64,000 nucleotides of DNA. Source: Castellaniella sp049650445 (GTDB lineage: Bacteria > Pseudomonadota > Gammaproteobacteria > Burkholderiales > Burkholderiaceae_B). The translations under genes were made by a program, and so were the position numbers. Location of the stretch: positions 124,001 to 188,000 of the forward strand of contig NZ_JBASAD010000017.1 of assembly GCF_049650445.1 (NCBI RefSeq), given 5' to 3'. Of this stretch, positions 27,182 to 35,155 are shown one piece after another (positions within the stretch are counted from its first letter, which is position 1; each line of letters opens with the position of its first letter). Under the pieces are notes generated by a model. That model made no database searches and was not told the origin of the DNA. It saw only the letters and a list, made by a program, of their open reading frames with translations.

Positions 27182-28173
27182 AACTGAATCGTTTTCTGAT
27201 TCCCCTGGCCGCTGCGCTGGCGCTGGCGTCCCAGGCGCAGGCCGCCGAACCCTTCAAGGTCGGCTACATCCGTGTCATGGACGACGCCCAGGCCATCGCT
27301 GCCTACGAAGGCAAGTTCTATGAAAAGCAGGGGCTGGACGTGCAACTGGTCGAGTTCAAGTCGGGCACCGACCTGATCAAGGCCATCGTCGGCGGCCAGC
27401 TCGACACCGGCGTGCTGGGCTTCACCAACGCGGCTTCCTGGTCCTCGCGTGGCGCGGATCTGAAGGTCGTGGGCGGTGCGCAGCAGGGCTTTCATGCGTT
27501 GGTGGTGCGTGAAGACACGGGCATCCAGGACGTGGCCGGCCTGAAGGGCCACACCCTGGCCTCGCAGAAAGAAGGCAGCACGGCCGATACGGTGCTGCGC
27601 GGCGTGGTGCTGAAGAACGCGGGTCTGACACCCGAAGACGTGACGGTCATGGGGGTGAGCCCGCAGGTGGCCGTGCAGTCCCTGGTCGGCAAGCGCGTGG
27701 ATGCGGCCTTTCTGTTCGAGCCCCAGGCCAGCATCGCCCAACTGATCGCGCCGGTGAAGCAGATTTACGAGATCGGCGAAGTCTGGCCCTTTCCCTGCAT
27801 GGTGACGATCACCTCTGGCGAGACCCTGAAGAACAAGAAGGATCTGGTCTGGAAGTCTCTGGACGCCCAGCGCGAGGCCATCGATCTGCTGCAGAAAAAG
27901 CCCGATGAAGCCGCCAGGCTGATTGCCGGTTACTTCATCGCCGAGCCGACGCTCAAGACACTGAAGCACGGCGAGGTGCCGCGCGAACAGATCATCAGCA
28001 AGGCGATCCAGACCCAGACCTTCAACGCTGCGTTGACACCGCAGGACCTGTCGCGCATGCAGGAAGTGGCTGACATCATGCAGGCCCAGGGCGCCTTGAA
28101 GACCCAGGACGGCAAGCCCTACGAGGTGAAGTCCATCGTCGATCTGGACTGGCAGCAGGCCCGCAAGCTGTGA
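27178..28173 (+). CDS. ABC transporter periplasmic substrate-binding protein, SsuA/NMT1-like
   Basis: The 331-residue protein has a Sec signal peptide (MKLNRFLIPLAAALALASQA, cleavage after QAQAA) and the NMT1/SsuA fold: VGYIRVMDDAQAIAAYEGKF, FYEKQGLDVQLVEFKSGTD, then KAIVGGQLDTGVLGFTNAA. This family binds sulfonates, thiamine precursors, nitrate or related small molecules; the ligand is not assignable by eye. It is the second gene of the operon, with its start overlapping the ATPase stop. A strong hairpin follows before the permease gene. Confidence 0.9.
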   Translation: MKLNRFLIPLAAALALASQAQAAEPFKVGYIRVMDDAQAIAAYEGKFYEKQGLDVQLVEFKSGTDLIKAIVGGQLDTGVLGFTNAASWSSRGADLKVVGGAQQGFHALVVREDTGIQDVAGLKGHTLASQKEGSTADTVLRGVVLKNAGLTPEDVTVMGVSPQVAVQSLVGKRVDAAFLFEPQASIAQLIAPVKQIYEIGEVWPFPCMVTITSGETLKNKKDLVWKSLDAQREAIDLLQKKPDEAARLIAGYFIAEPTLKTLKHGEVPREQIISKAIQTQTFNAALTPQDLSRMQEVADIMQAQGALKTQDGKPYEVKSIVDLDWQQARKL

Positions 28174-28271
28174 TGTGTGGGGCGGCCGGGTGCGATAATG
28201 GCACCCCGCCACCAGGGTCTTGTCCGCGTCATGCCGTTTGCAGCAGCGCGTGAGCAGACCTGAATATCCCG

Positions 28272-28306
28272 ATGGCCGGGTCAGGGATTCCCTGATACCC
28301 GGCCAT
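28272..28306 (+). promoter_or_regulatory. Strong hairpin before the ABC permease start
   Basis: ATGGCCGGGT/ACCCGGCCAT (10 bp) continues into CAGGG/CCCTG (5 bp) with a 2-base bulge and an ATT loop. It lies in the 150-bp gap between binding protein and permease, 17 bases before the ATG at 28323, and would bury the alternative ATG at 28305. There is no U tract, so mRNA stabilization or dampening of permease translation is more likely than termination. Confidence 0.6.
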
Positions 28307-28322
28307 GTCATGCCTGGAATCC

Positions 28323-29096
28323 ATGAGTAAAAAACAACGTCTTTCTCCCGCTGCCCGCAAGCTGGCCATGCTGATCGCCATTGCAGCCATTCTGTTGTTC
28401 TGGCAGATGGCCGCCTGGACCCTGCCGGACTTTCTGATGCCGGGCGTACCCAAAGTGCTGGAGCGCGTGTGGCAGGACATCCAGACCGCCGAGTTCCGCG
28501 CCACCTTGGCCGGCAGCATGGGTCGGCTGGGCGTGGGCTACGGCTTTGCGTTGCTGTTCGGCATCGGCTTTGGCCTGGCCGGCGGGCTGCTGCTGTTCTT
28601 CCGCGAGGTTCTGAAGGCCGCCATCATCATCCTGCAATCGATTCCGTCGATCGCCTGGGTGCCGTTGTTCCTCATTTTGATGGGTTTTGGCAACGTGCCC
28701 ATCATCGTCGTGATTGCGCTGGCGGCGTTCTTCCCGGCGGCCCTGTCGGTCATGAATGCGACCGAGAGCGTGTTGCAGACCCATGTGTCGGCTGCGCGCG
28801 TCATGGGGGCCAACCCCTGGGACATGGTGCGGCGTGTCTATCTGCCCGCCGTCATGCCCGAACTCATCACCGGCGCCCAACTGGCCTTTGGCAACGCCTG
28901 GCGGGCGCTGATCTCGGCCGAAATGCTGATCGGTTTCGGTCAGGGACTGGGGCGTTCGCTGGCCTACGCGGGTGAAACCGCGGACATGGTGGGCGTGATG
29001 GCCAACATCCTGACCATCGCCATCCTGGCGACGCTGATCGATCAGGTCTTCCTGGAAAACATCAAGCGCAAAGTGCTGCGCTATCAATACGTGTGA
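28323..29096 (+). CDS. ABC transporter permease, SsuC/TauC-type
   Basis: The 257-residue protein (MSKKQRLSPAARKLAMLIAI) has about six transmembrane helices and the BPD permease EAA loop (ESVLQTHVSAARVMGANPWD, then MVRRVYLPAVMPEL). It completes an SsuABC/TauABC-like importer with the two upstream genes. The ATG at 28323 has GGAA upstream; an ATG six codons earlier lies in a hairpin and is less likely. Confidence 0.9.
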   Translation: MSKKQRLSPAARKLAMLIAIAAILLFWQMAAWTLPDFLMPGVPKVLERVWQDIQTAEFRATLAGSMGRLGVGYGFALLFGIGFGLAGGLLLFFREVLKAAIIILQSIPSIAWVPLFLILMGFGNVPIIVVIALAAFFPAALSVMNATESVLQTHVSAARVMGANPWDMVRRVYLPAVMPELITGAQLAFGNAWRALISAEMLIGFGQGLGRSLAYAGETADMVGVMANILTIAILATLIDQVFLENIKRKVLRYQYV

Positions 29097-29127
29097 GGAC
29101 CGGCAGGCCGCCGGGGCGTGCAACGTC

Positions 29128-29940
29128 ATGAAGGACTTAGCCCATTCATCTCTTAGGTCCGGCCTGCTGGCCGGGTTGGTGGCCGCTACGCTGGCGATGC
29201 CCGGGGCCGCCGCTGCGGCGTCCACGGATCCCGCGCCCCTGCCCGCCGCGGGCGATGGCTGGCGTCTGGGCGTGGCCGAGGTGCCTGCGCCTCATGCGGC
29301 AGGCGCCAAGGTCCGCACCACGGCCCGTATCGAGGTCCTGGCGGGGCAACTGGGGCAGGGCGGTGCGCCCCTGCAGGCGGTGGCTGCGGCGCAAGCCGCG
29401 CAGCAACTCGCCGATGGTGCGCTGGATGCCTGGGTGGGCGTGTGGCCCGATGAAGACGCGTCGCCAGAGGGTGTGCGCGCCACGCGGCTGGCCTGGTCGG
29501 CCGCCCCCATGGCGATCATGCGTACCGATACCGATATTCATGCCTGGTCCGACCTGAGCGGTCGGACCGTGTGCCTGAGCGCGGACGGCCGTGTGTCCGG
29601 CGAACTGTCGGCGCGCTTTGGCGCGATCGAGCAGATCTACGCTTCGGCGGCTGATGCCTTGCTGGCCCTGCGGGTTGGTCAGTGCGACGCGGCGGTGCAG
29701 GACGAAGACTTCATGAAGCAGTTGCTGACGTTTCCGGAGTGGCGCAAGTTTTCGGCGCAACTGGCGCCTTATCGGACTCAGGCCTTGACGCGGCTGATGC
29801 GCGACGACCTGTCGGCGCCGCGCAAGGCGGCCGTGCGCCAGGCCACCTCGGCCGAGCGCGTGCGCGAACTGGCGCGCCAGCAGGCCCGGGACATCGCCTT
29901 CGAGGTCTACCTGGACCAGACGGTGCCGGACTGCCACTGA
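29128..29940 (+). CDS. Putative periplasmic solute-binding protein (SBP_bac_3-like)
   Basis: The 270-residue product has a Sec signal (LLAGLVAATLAMPGAAAAAS) and a bilobal binding-protein pattern: GWRLGVAEVPAPH near the N-terminus, a hinge-like LAWSAAPMAIMRTDTDIHAW, then DLSGRTVCLSADGRVSGELS and LLALRVGQCDAAVQDEDFM. The latter resembles family 3 amino-acid-type binding proteins, with two cysteines placed as their usual disulfide. It starts 31 bp after the SsuC-like permease and is probably cotranscribed, yet it belongs to a different binding-protein family from the one encoded upstream. Its partner and ligand are unknown. The sequence is divergent and the call is by pattern only. Confidence 0.6.
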   Translation: MKDLAHSSLRSGLLAGLVAATLAMPGAAAAASTDPAPLPAAGDGWRLGVAEVPAPHAAGAKVRTTARIEVLAGQLGQGGAPLQAVAAAQAAQQLADGALDAWVGVWPDEDASPEGVRATRLAWSAAPMAIMRTDTDIHAWSDLSGRTVCLSADGRVSGELSARFGAIEQIYASAADALLALRVGQCDAAVQDEDFMKQLLTFPEWRKFSAQLAPYRTQALTRLMRDDLSAPRKAAVRQATSAERVRELARQQARDIAFEVYLDQTVPDCH

Positions 29941-30043
29941 AATTTTCTGGGAAAGCGGGTGGACGCTGACGCGCCGCCGTATGCGCAGGGCGCGGACCTG
30001 GATCGGCCGCGCCGGGTGTCGCCGGATCAGGACCGGCGATGGA

Positions 30044-30310
30044 TCAGGACCGGCGGCGGGGAGCCGGAGCGTTGCCGGTGCCGGGACCGCGGTTCAGGTG
30101 ACGGAAGGTGATGCGGCCTTTCGTCAGGTCGTAGGGCGACATTTCCAGGGTGACCTGGTCGCCCGCCAGAATGCGGATGTGGTGCTTGCGCATCTTGCCG
30201 CCGGTGTAGGCGATGACCGGATGCCCATTGTCCAGGGTCACGCGGAAACGGGAGTCCGGCAGGACTTCCGTCACGGACCCGTGCATTTCGAGCAGTTCTT
30301 CTTTAGCCAT
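30044..30310 (-). CDS. infA: Translation initiation factor IF-1, extended C-terminus
   Basis: The 88-residue protein is an OB-fold S1-type IF-1: MAKEELLEMHGSVTEVLPDS, then RVTLDNGHPVIAYTGGKMRK, HHIRILAGDQVTLEMSPYDL and TKGRITFRHL. IF-1 occupies the ribosomal A site during initiation. The usual length is about 72; here a basic Pro/Gly/Arg tail of 16 residues (ending GNAPAPRRRS) is added. Betaproteobacteria often carry a second infA of this longer type, so another copy in the ribosomal operon is possible. It has a good promoter about 200 bp upstream and hence a long leader. Confidence 0.93.
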   Translation of the reverse strand: MAKEELLEMHGSVTEVLPDSRFRVTLDNGHPVIAYTGGKMRKHHIRILAGDQVTLEMSPYDLTKGRITFRHLNRGPGTGNAPAPRRRS

Positions 30311-30637
30311 TGTGTGTGCTCCGGTGAGGGGACAAAAGATCAGCGGGCATGCGCTTCGCCGGTGGCCAGGCGTGGCATGCGGATGGGGTCTTGAAGACGA
30401 TCAGATCCGGGCAGGGGTGAAACCCCCCGAGGGGACGGCGGAATGAATCCCGCGTAGACTGGCAAAAGAAAAAGCCAGCATTGAAAACCGCTGATTATCA
30501 AACACTTAATGATAAGGCTTGAAGCATCATCATGTCAAGAAATCAGGACTGAATCAGGACTCAATCAGGGGCTGTACGGTCGTGCGGGGAACCGGTGCGG
30601 TTAGAATTCCCGCTGACCCTCTGTTTTCCAAGTCCGC
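30311..30637 (-). promoter_or_regulatory. infA leader region with strong promoter
   Basis: No gene is supported here. On the minus strand TTGACA (30533-30538), an 18-base spacer and TATCAT (30509-30514) make a near-consensus promoter, which implies a leader of about 190 nt for infA. The leader holds GGGG-TGAAA-CCCCCC-GA-GGGG (30414-30434), where one C run can pair with either G run, and CTGGC/GCCAG (30459-30478). No known riboswitch pattern was recognized. Confidence 0.55.
30541..30573. repeat. Three tandem 11-bp repeats
   Basis: AATCAGGACTG, AATCAGGACTC, AATCAGGGGCT follow each other directly with an 11-bp period (one helical turn), just outside the -35 of the infA promoter and 65 bases before the DMT transporter start. 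This could be an operator array or slippage. Confidence 0.6.
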
Positions 30638-31546
30638 ATGAACGAACGATTGAGCCCCGGCACGGTGGCCTTGCTGCTGGTTCCGCCCCTGTTGTGGGCG
30701 GGCAACGCAGTCGTCGGCCGGGCGGTGGCCGAGATGGTGCCGCCGCTGACCCTGAACTTCCTGCGCTGGGCGTTGGCGCTGCTGCTGCTCCTGCCCCTGG
30801 GCCATGAGGTGTTGCGCGCCGGCAGCACCATCTGGCGGGAATGGCGGCGCTACGCCGTGCTGGGCCTGCTGGGGGTGGGGCTCTACAACTCGTTGCAATA
30901 TCTGGCCTTGCACACCTCGACGCCGATGAACGTGACGCTGGTGGCGGCCAGCATGCCCGTGTGGATGCTGATCGTGGGCCGGGTGTTTCACGGCGTGGCG
31001 ATCCGGCCGGCTCAGGTGGCAGGATCGGCGCTGTCTCTGGTGGGGGTCGCCGTGGTGCTGTCCCAGGGCGATTGGAATCAGTTGCTGGCGCTGCGTTTCG
31101 TGGCCGGGGATCTGCTGATGGTGCTGGCCACCATCATCTGGGCTTTTTATAGCTGGCAATTGACCCGGGTCCCGGCGGATGCGCCCGTGCGGGCGCATTG
31201 GGCCGGCTTTCTGCTGGGACAAGTGCTCTACGGCGCGGTCTGGTCGGGCCTGTTCGCGGTGCTGGAGTGGGGGCTGACGGACTGGCGGATCGACTGGGGC
31301 TGGCCCCTGGCGCTGACCGTGGCTTTCGTCGCCATCGGCCCGGCCATCATCGCCTTTCGCTGCTGGGGCGCGGGGGTGCAGCGCGTCGGCCCGACGCTGG
31401 CGGGCTTCTTCAACAACCTGACGCCCTTGTTCGCGGCCGTGTTGTCGCTGAGCCTGCTGGGCGAAACACCCCGGCTTTTCCATGCGCTGGCCTTCGCCCT
31501 GATCATCGGCGGCATCGTATTGTCGTCGCGGCAGCCGCGCGCATGA
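30638..31546 (+). CDS. DMT-superfamily (EamA) transporter
   Basis: The 302-residue protein has ten predicted helices in two EamA repeats: VPPLLWAGNAVVGRAVAEMV in the first and IGPAIIAFRCWGAGVQRVGP, then FFNNLTPLFAAVLSLSLLGE in the second. Such drug/metabolite transporters commonly export amino acids or metabolites. Substrate unknown. The stop overlaps the start of a second, non-identical DMT gene (ATGA). Confidence 0.88.
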   Translation: MNERLSPGTVALLLVPPLLWAGNAVVGRAVAEMVPPLTLNFLRWALALLLLLPLGHEVLRAGSTIWREWRRYAVLGLLGVGLYNSLQYLALHTSTPMNVTLVAASMPVWMLIVGRVFHGVAIRPAQVAGSALSLVGVAVVLSQGDWNQLLALRFVAGDLLMVLATIIWAFYSWQLTRVPADAPVRAHWAGFLLGQVLYGAVWSGLFAVLEWGLTDWRIDWGWPLALTVAFVAIGPAIIAFRCWGAGVQRVGPTLAGFFNNLTPLFAAVLSLSLLGETPRLFHALAFALIIGGIVLSSRQPRA

Positions 31547-32481
31547 GTGTGAGTGCCCGGGAGAGCGAAGGGGCGCCGCTGCTGTCCTACGGCTGCCTGG
31601 CGGCCAGCATGTTCGTGGTCGGTGCCTGCGTGGCTCTGAGCAAACCTTTGGCTGCGGTGTTTCCCGTTTTCCTGCTGGGGTGGCTGCGCTTCGGCATCGG
31701 TGGCGCGAGCATGCTGCATTGGCTGCGCCGGCCGGCCGCCGAACCTGCGCCCACGCCGCGTGTGCGTCTGCTGGTGTTTCTGGAAGCCTTCATCGGCAGC
31801 TTTCTGTTCACGGTCTTCATGGTGCTGGGTGTCAGCTACAGCGGCGCCGTGGCCGCCGGGGTCGTGATGTCGGCCATCCCGGCCGCGATTGCGGTGCTCA
31901 GCCGGGTGGTGTTGCGCGAGGCGATCCGCCCCCGGGTGCTGGTGGCCATTGCTTGCGCAGTGTCGGGCATTGCACTGCTGGCCTTGATCCGGCCCGAATC
32001 CGGAGACAGTCTGGGGCCAGGTGTCGGATCTGAACACTGGCTGGGCTATGCGTTGCTGTTCGGTGCGGTTTTGTGCGAAGCCTGCTATGCCGTGATCGGC
32101 AAGCGCCTGACGGCCGTGTTGTCGGCGCGGCGCATCAGCGCTTTGATGAATCTGTGGGGCTTCGTGCTGATGCTGCCGGCAGGCGCCTGGGCGGCCTGGC
32201 GTTTCGATTTTGGCATGGTGTCCTGGGCGGTGTGGGGGCTGTTGCTGTTCTACGGTCTGGCGTCGAGCTGGACCGTCTGGCTGTGGATGACGGGCCTGCG
32301 CCGGGTGCAGGCCTCGCGGGCCGGGGTGTTCACCGTGATGTTGCCAATCGGTTCGGCCTGCGTCGGTGTCTGGATGCTGGGCGAGCCTTTCGGCGGCCCG
32401 CAGGCCCTGGCCTTCGGCCTGGCCCTGGCGGGTCTGCTCTTGGCCGCCTGGCCTGCGCAGTCGGGGCGCGCGGCGGGCTGA
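31543..32481 (+). CDS. DMT-superfamily (EamA) transporter, second copy
   Basis: The 312-residue ten-helix protein starts MSVSARESEGAPLLSYGCLA and has EamA-type segments LFTVFMVLGVSYSGAVAAGV and SRAGVFTVMLPIGSACVGVW with the late GEPFGGPQALAFGLALAG helix. It is translationally coupled to the preceding DMT gene but is clearly a different subfamily. The two could work separately or as a pair; nothing in the sequence decides this. It converges on recJ. Confidence 0.85.
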   Translation: MSVSARESEGAPLLSYGCLAASMFVVGACVALSKPLAAVFPVFLLGWLRFGIGGASMLHWLRRPAAEPAPTPRVRLLVFLEAFIGSFLFTVFMVLGVSYSGAVAAGVVMSAIPAAIAVLSRVVLREAIRPRVLVAIACAVSGIALLALIRPESGDSLGPGVGSEHWLGYALLFGAVLCEACYAVIGKRLTAVLSARRISALMNLWGFVLMLPAGAWAAWRFDFGMVSWAVWGLLLFYGLASSWTVWLWMTGLRRVQASRAGVFTVMLPIGSACVGVWMLGEPFGGPQALAFGLALAGLLLAAWPAQSGRAAG

Positions 32482-32511
32482 GCCAGGCCGCCGACGGTCT
32501 GGCGGGCCTTG

Positions 32512-34218
32512 TCAGGCCGCGTCCCGGGCATCCTCGATCAGGAGTTGCACGCTGCTGTGGCCCCCCCAGGTGTTGCAATCCAGCCGGTAGACGGCTTCGA
32601 TGGTGTCCGGCAAGGGTTCCGCGTGATTGAACCAGATGGCGTCGAGGCGCAGGCCGTCGCGTTCCAGGAACAGCTTCAGGTGCTTGTCCTTCAGCAGACG
32701 TTGATGCAGGACACGGAAACGATCCTGGAATAACGGTGGCGGAAATCCGGCGCCCCAGATCTGGTCGGCCAGCAGCCCGGCGGTTTCCACGGTCAGGTAG
32801 TCCGGTTCCAGCGACCCGTCGGTGTCCAGACGCGGTTCGAAGGATTCGCGTCCGCCCAGAGTGCGGACGGCCTCATCGAACTGCTGCGCAAAATCGTCGA
32901 AGGCGGCAGCTTTGAGGGTCAGGCCCGCCGCCATGGCGTGGCCGCCGAATTGCAGGATGGCGCCCGGCAGGCGTTTGCTGACCAGGTCCAGCACGTCGCG
33001 CAGATGGATCTCGGGGATCGAACGGCCCGAGCCGCGCAGGGTGTCGCCATCGTCCGGCGCGAAGGCCAGTGCAGGGCGCCAGTAGGTTTCCTTCAGGCGC
33101 GAGGCCACCAGGCCGATCACGCCCGGGTGCCAGCCGGGTTGCCAGACGCAGACGCTGGCGGCGCGGGTTTCCTGAGCGTGCGTGTCCAGGTGCGCCAGGG
33201 CCTCGTCGCGCATGACGGTTTCCCGGACTCTGCGTTCGCGGTTGATTTCGTCCAGCGCCCGGGCCAGTTCGAGCGCGCGGCCGGGGTCGTCTTCCAGCAG
33301 ACAGTGAATACCCAGGCTCATGTCGGCCATGCGGCCGGCGGCGTTGATGCGCGGCCCCAGGGCGAAGCCCAGATCGTCCGTGCCGGCCCGAGACGGATCG
33401 CGGCCGGCGACTTCGAACAGCGCGGCCAGCCCGGCCTGCATCCGGCCCTGGCGGATACGCCGCAGCCCCTGGCCGACCAGCAGCCGGTTGTTGGCGTCCA
33501 GGCGCACCACGTCGGCCACCGTGCCCAGGGCCACCAGGTCGGCGTAGGATTCGAGCCTGGGTCCGCCCTTGGGCGGCAGGGCGCCGCGCGCGCGCAGCGC
33601 GGCGCGCAGGGAAAGCATGACATAGAAGATCACCCCCACGCCCGCCAGATGCTTGGAGGGAAAGCCGCAGCCCGTCTGGTTGGGGTTGACGATGGCCAGG
33701 GCGTCGGGCAGTTCGGGACCGGGCAGGTGGTGGTCGGTGACGATGACCTCGATCCCGGCGGCGCGTGCCGCTGCGACGCCTTCCAGGCTGGCGATGCCGT
33801 TGTCCACCGTCACCAGCAGATCGGGCTTGCCGGCCGGATGGCGGCAGGCCAGTTCAACCACGGCCGGGGACAGGCCGTAGCCGGTCTCGAAGCGGTTGGG
33901 GACCAGGAAGTCGACCCGCGCGCCCATGTCGCGCAGGGCGCGCACGGCCACGGCGCAGGCCGTGGCGCCGTCGCAGTCGTAGTCGGCCACGATCAGCAGC
34001 CGTTGTCCGGCCTGGATGGCGTCGGCCAGCAGTTCGCCGGCTTGGGCGACATGACTGAGTCTGTTCGGAGGAATCAGCGCGGCCCATTCGGTCGGGCCGG
34101 CCTGCTCCAGCCCGCGGGCGGCCCATAGGCGAGCCAGCAGAGGATGGGCGCCGGCTTGCATCAGGGCCCGGGTCCGGGCCGCATCGGCGGCACGCGCAAG
34201 GATCAGCGGTTGCACCAC
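32512..34218 (-). CDS. recJ: Single-strand-specific 5'-3' exonuclease RecJ
   Basis: The 568-residue protein has the DHH phosphoesterase motifs LLIVADYDCDGATA, VTVDNGIAS, IVTDHHLPGP and GPRINAAGRMAD, and the C-terminal DHHA1 motif FGGHAMAAGLTL. It degrades single-stranded DNA from the 5' end in recombination and mismatch repair. Two GTG codons stand together at 34218 and 34215 after GGAGG; either gives a family-length protein. The open frame extends 129 codons further, but that is the shadow of the upstream gene. Its start overlaps the upstream gene's stop. Confidence 0.94.
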   Translation of the reverse strand: MVQPLILARAADAARTRALMQAGAHPLLARLWAARGLEQAGPTEWAALIPPNRLSHVAQAGELLADAIQAGQRLLIVADYDCDGATACAVAVRALRDMGARVDFLVPNRFETGYGLSPAVVELACRHPAGKPDLLVTVDNGIASLEGVAAARAAGIEVIVTDHHLPGPELPDALAIVNPNQTGCGFPSKHLAGVGVIFYVMLSLRAALRARGALPPKGGPRLESYADLVALGTVADVVRLDANNRLLVGQGLRRIRQGRMQAGLAALFEVAGRDPSRAGTDDLGFALGPRINAAGRMADMSLGIHCLLEDDPGRALELARALDEINRERRVRETVMRDEALAHLDTHAQETRAASVCVWQPGWHPGVIGLVASRLKETYWRPALAFAPDDGDTLRGSGRSIPEIHLRDVLDLVSKRLPGAILQFGGHAMAAGLTLKAAAFDDFAQQFDEAVRTLGGRESFEPRLDTDGSLEPDYLTVETAGLLADQIWGAGFPPPLFQDRFRVLHQRLLKDKHLKLFLERDGLRLDAIWFNHAEPLPDTIEAVYRLDCNTWGGHSSVQLLIEDARDAA

Positions 34219-35114
34219 CAGCGCCTCCAGTCGAGCGGACGCAGGCGCCGCAGCCAGCCTGCGCGCGTGTCCAGTTCCACAGTCTGTTCGCGTCCGGTCA
34301 GCACCAGGGTCGGTGCGGTGCCGGCCAGGGGCGCGAAGCGGTGTTGTTCCAGGTTCGCCAGCGCCTCGATCCAGCCACCCCAGTCCTGGGCGGCGGCGTA
34401 AGGCTGCAGCGCGGTTTCGATCCTCAGATCGTCCGGCAACGGACGGCTCAACTGGCTGCGCCGCGCGCCGCCGTACAGCCACAGGCTGTTGATCGGGGCC
34501 AGACCGTCCTGTTGTCGCTGCTGGTTGACCGGATGTTCGAACCAGGCCATCTGCAGGCCGTTGACCAGGCGCCGCCAGGGCCGTGCCACCGGGTCCTGCG
34601 GCCACCAGTCGTTGACGGCGCTGACGGCGACCAGCGCCGGACTGGCGCAGGCCAGATGGATGGGTTCGGGCCAGCGCACCCGCCAGGTGTCGGGGGTGTC
34701 CGGTGTCAGGATGATGCCGCTGTCCTCGATCAGTTCGCGGGCCGATTCCAGCAGGGCGGCGGATTGTTCGGCCGTGATCGCCAGTGTGTCGGCCGGCAGC
34801 AGGGCTGCGCCGTCGCGCGAGGGCGCCATATGGATCAATTCCGCCAGCCAGACCGGTGCGTCATCCGTGCCGGACAGGCGCAGCGGCCCCAGACCTGCGC
34901 TAATATGCTCCTCTTGTGCTGGCGCGAATCCGCGCGCCTGGAGCAGCCAGTGTTCCAGCGGCATACACCAGGATTCGGCGGCCGGACAGGCCGTCGATCG
35001 GGGCGTGCCAAGGCCCAGCCAGCGGGCCAGGGTGGGGGCGCGTTGCGCCAGATGAGGCGCCAGCTCGGCGGCCACCTCGGGTTCGGGCAAGGCCCCGGGT
35101 ATCACGATGTGCAT
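34203..35114 (-). CDS. Conserved protein of unknown role, upstream of and overlapping recJ
   Basis: The 303-residue protein starts MHIVIPGALPEPEVAAELAP. The opening resembles a betaproteobacterial family that databases often label as a phosphoglycerate-mutase-like regulator. No catalytic Ser/Asp/His metal motif of true cofactor-independent mutases is visible, so that name is not adopted. It is rich in Trp and Leu, has a LWLYGGARRSQL motif in the centre, no signal peptide and no membrane helix. Its last 16 bases overlap the recJ start, so the two are translationally coupled, suggesting a shared regulation or a role in RecJ biology (inference). Confidence 0.75.
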   Translation of the reverse strand: MHIVIPGALPEPEVAAELAPHLAQRAPTLARWLGLGTPRSTACPAAESWCMPLEHWLLQARGFAPAQEEHISAGLGPLRLSGTDDAPVWLAELIHMAPSRDGAALLPADTLAITAEQSAALLESARELIEDSGIILTPDTPDTWRVRWPEPIHLACASPALVAVSAVNDWWPQDPVARPWRRLVNGLQMAWFEHPVNQQRQQDGLAPINSLWLYGGARRSQLSRPLPDDLRIETALQPYAAAQDWGGWIEALANLEQHRFAPLAGTAPTLVLTGREQTVELDTRAGWLRRLRPLDWRRWWCNR

Positions 35115-35155
35115 GGCGGAATTGTAGGGTCAATCGGACAAGGATGACGATACGC

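Noticed and set aside
30414..30478. Possible riboswitch in the leader between infA and the DMT transporter
   Set aside because: The G/C runs were compared by eye with guanidine, SAM/SAH, TPP and fluoride riboswitch cores and match none; only alternative hairpins can be stated.
30495..30515. TTATCA-N9-TGATAA inverted repeat upstream of infA as an FNR/NsrR-like operator
   Set aside because: Spacing and half-sites do not match FNR (TTGAT-N4-ATCAA) or NsrR; it overlaps the -10 of the infA promoter, which explains the TATCAT part.
34219..34605. The 129-codon upstream extension of the recJ reading frame
   Set aside because: It is antisense-like low-complexity sequence in the frame of the overlapping upstream gene, and RecJ family length is reached from the GTG codons at 34218/34215.
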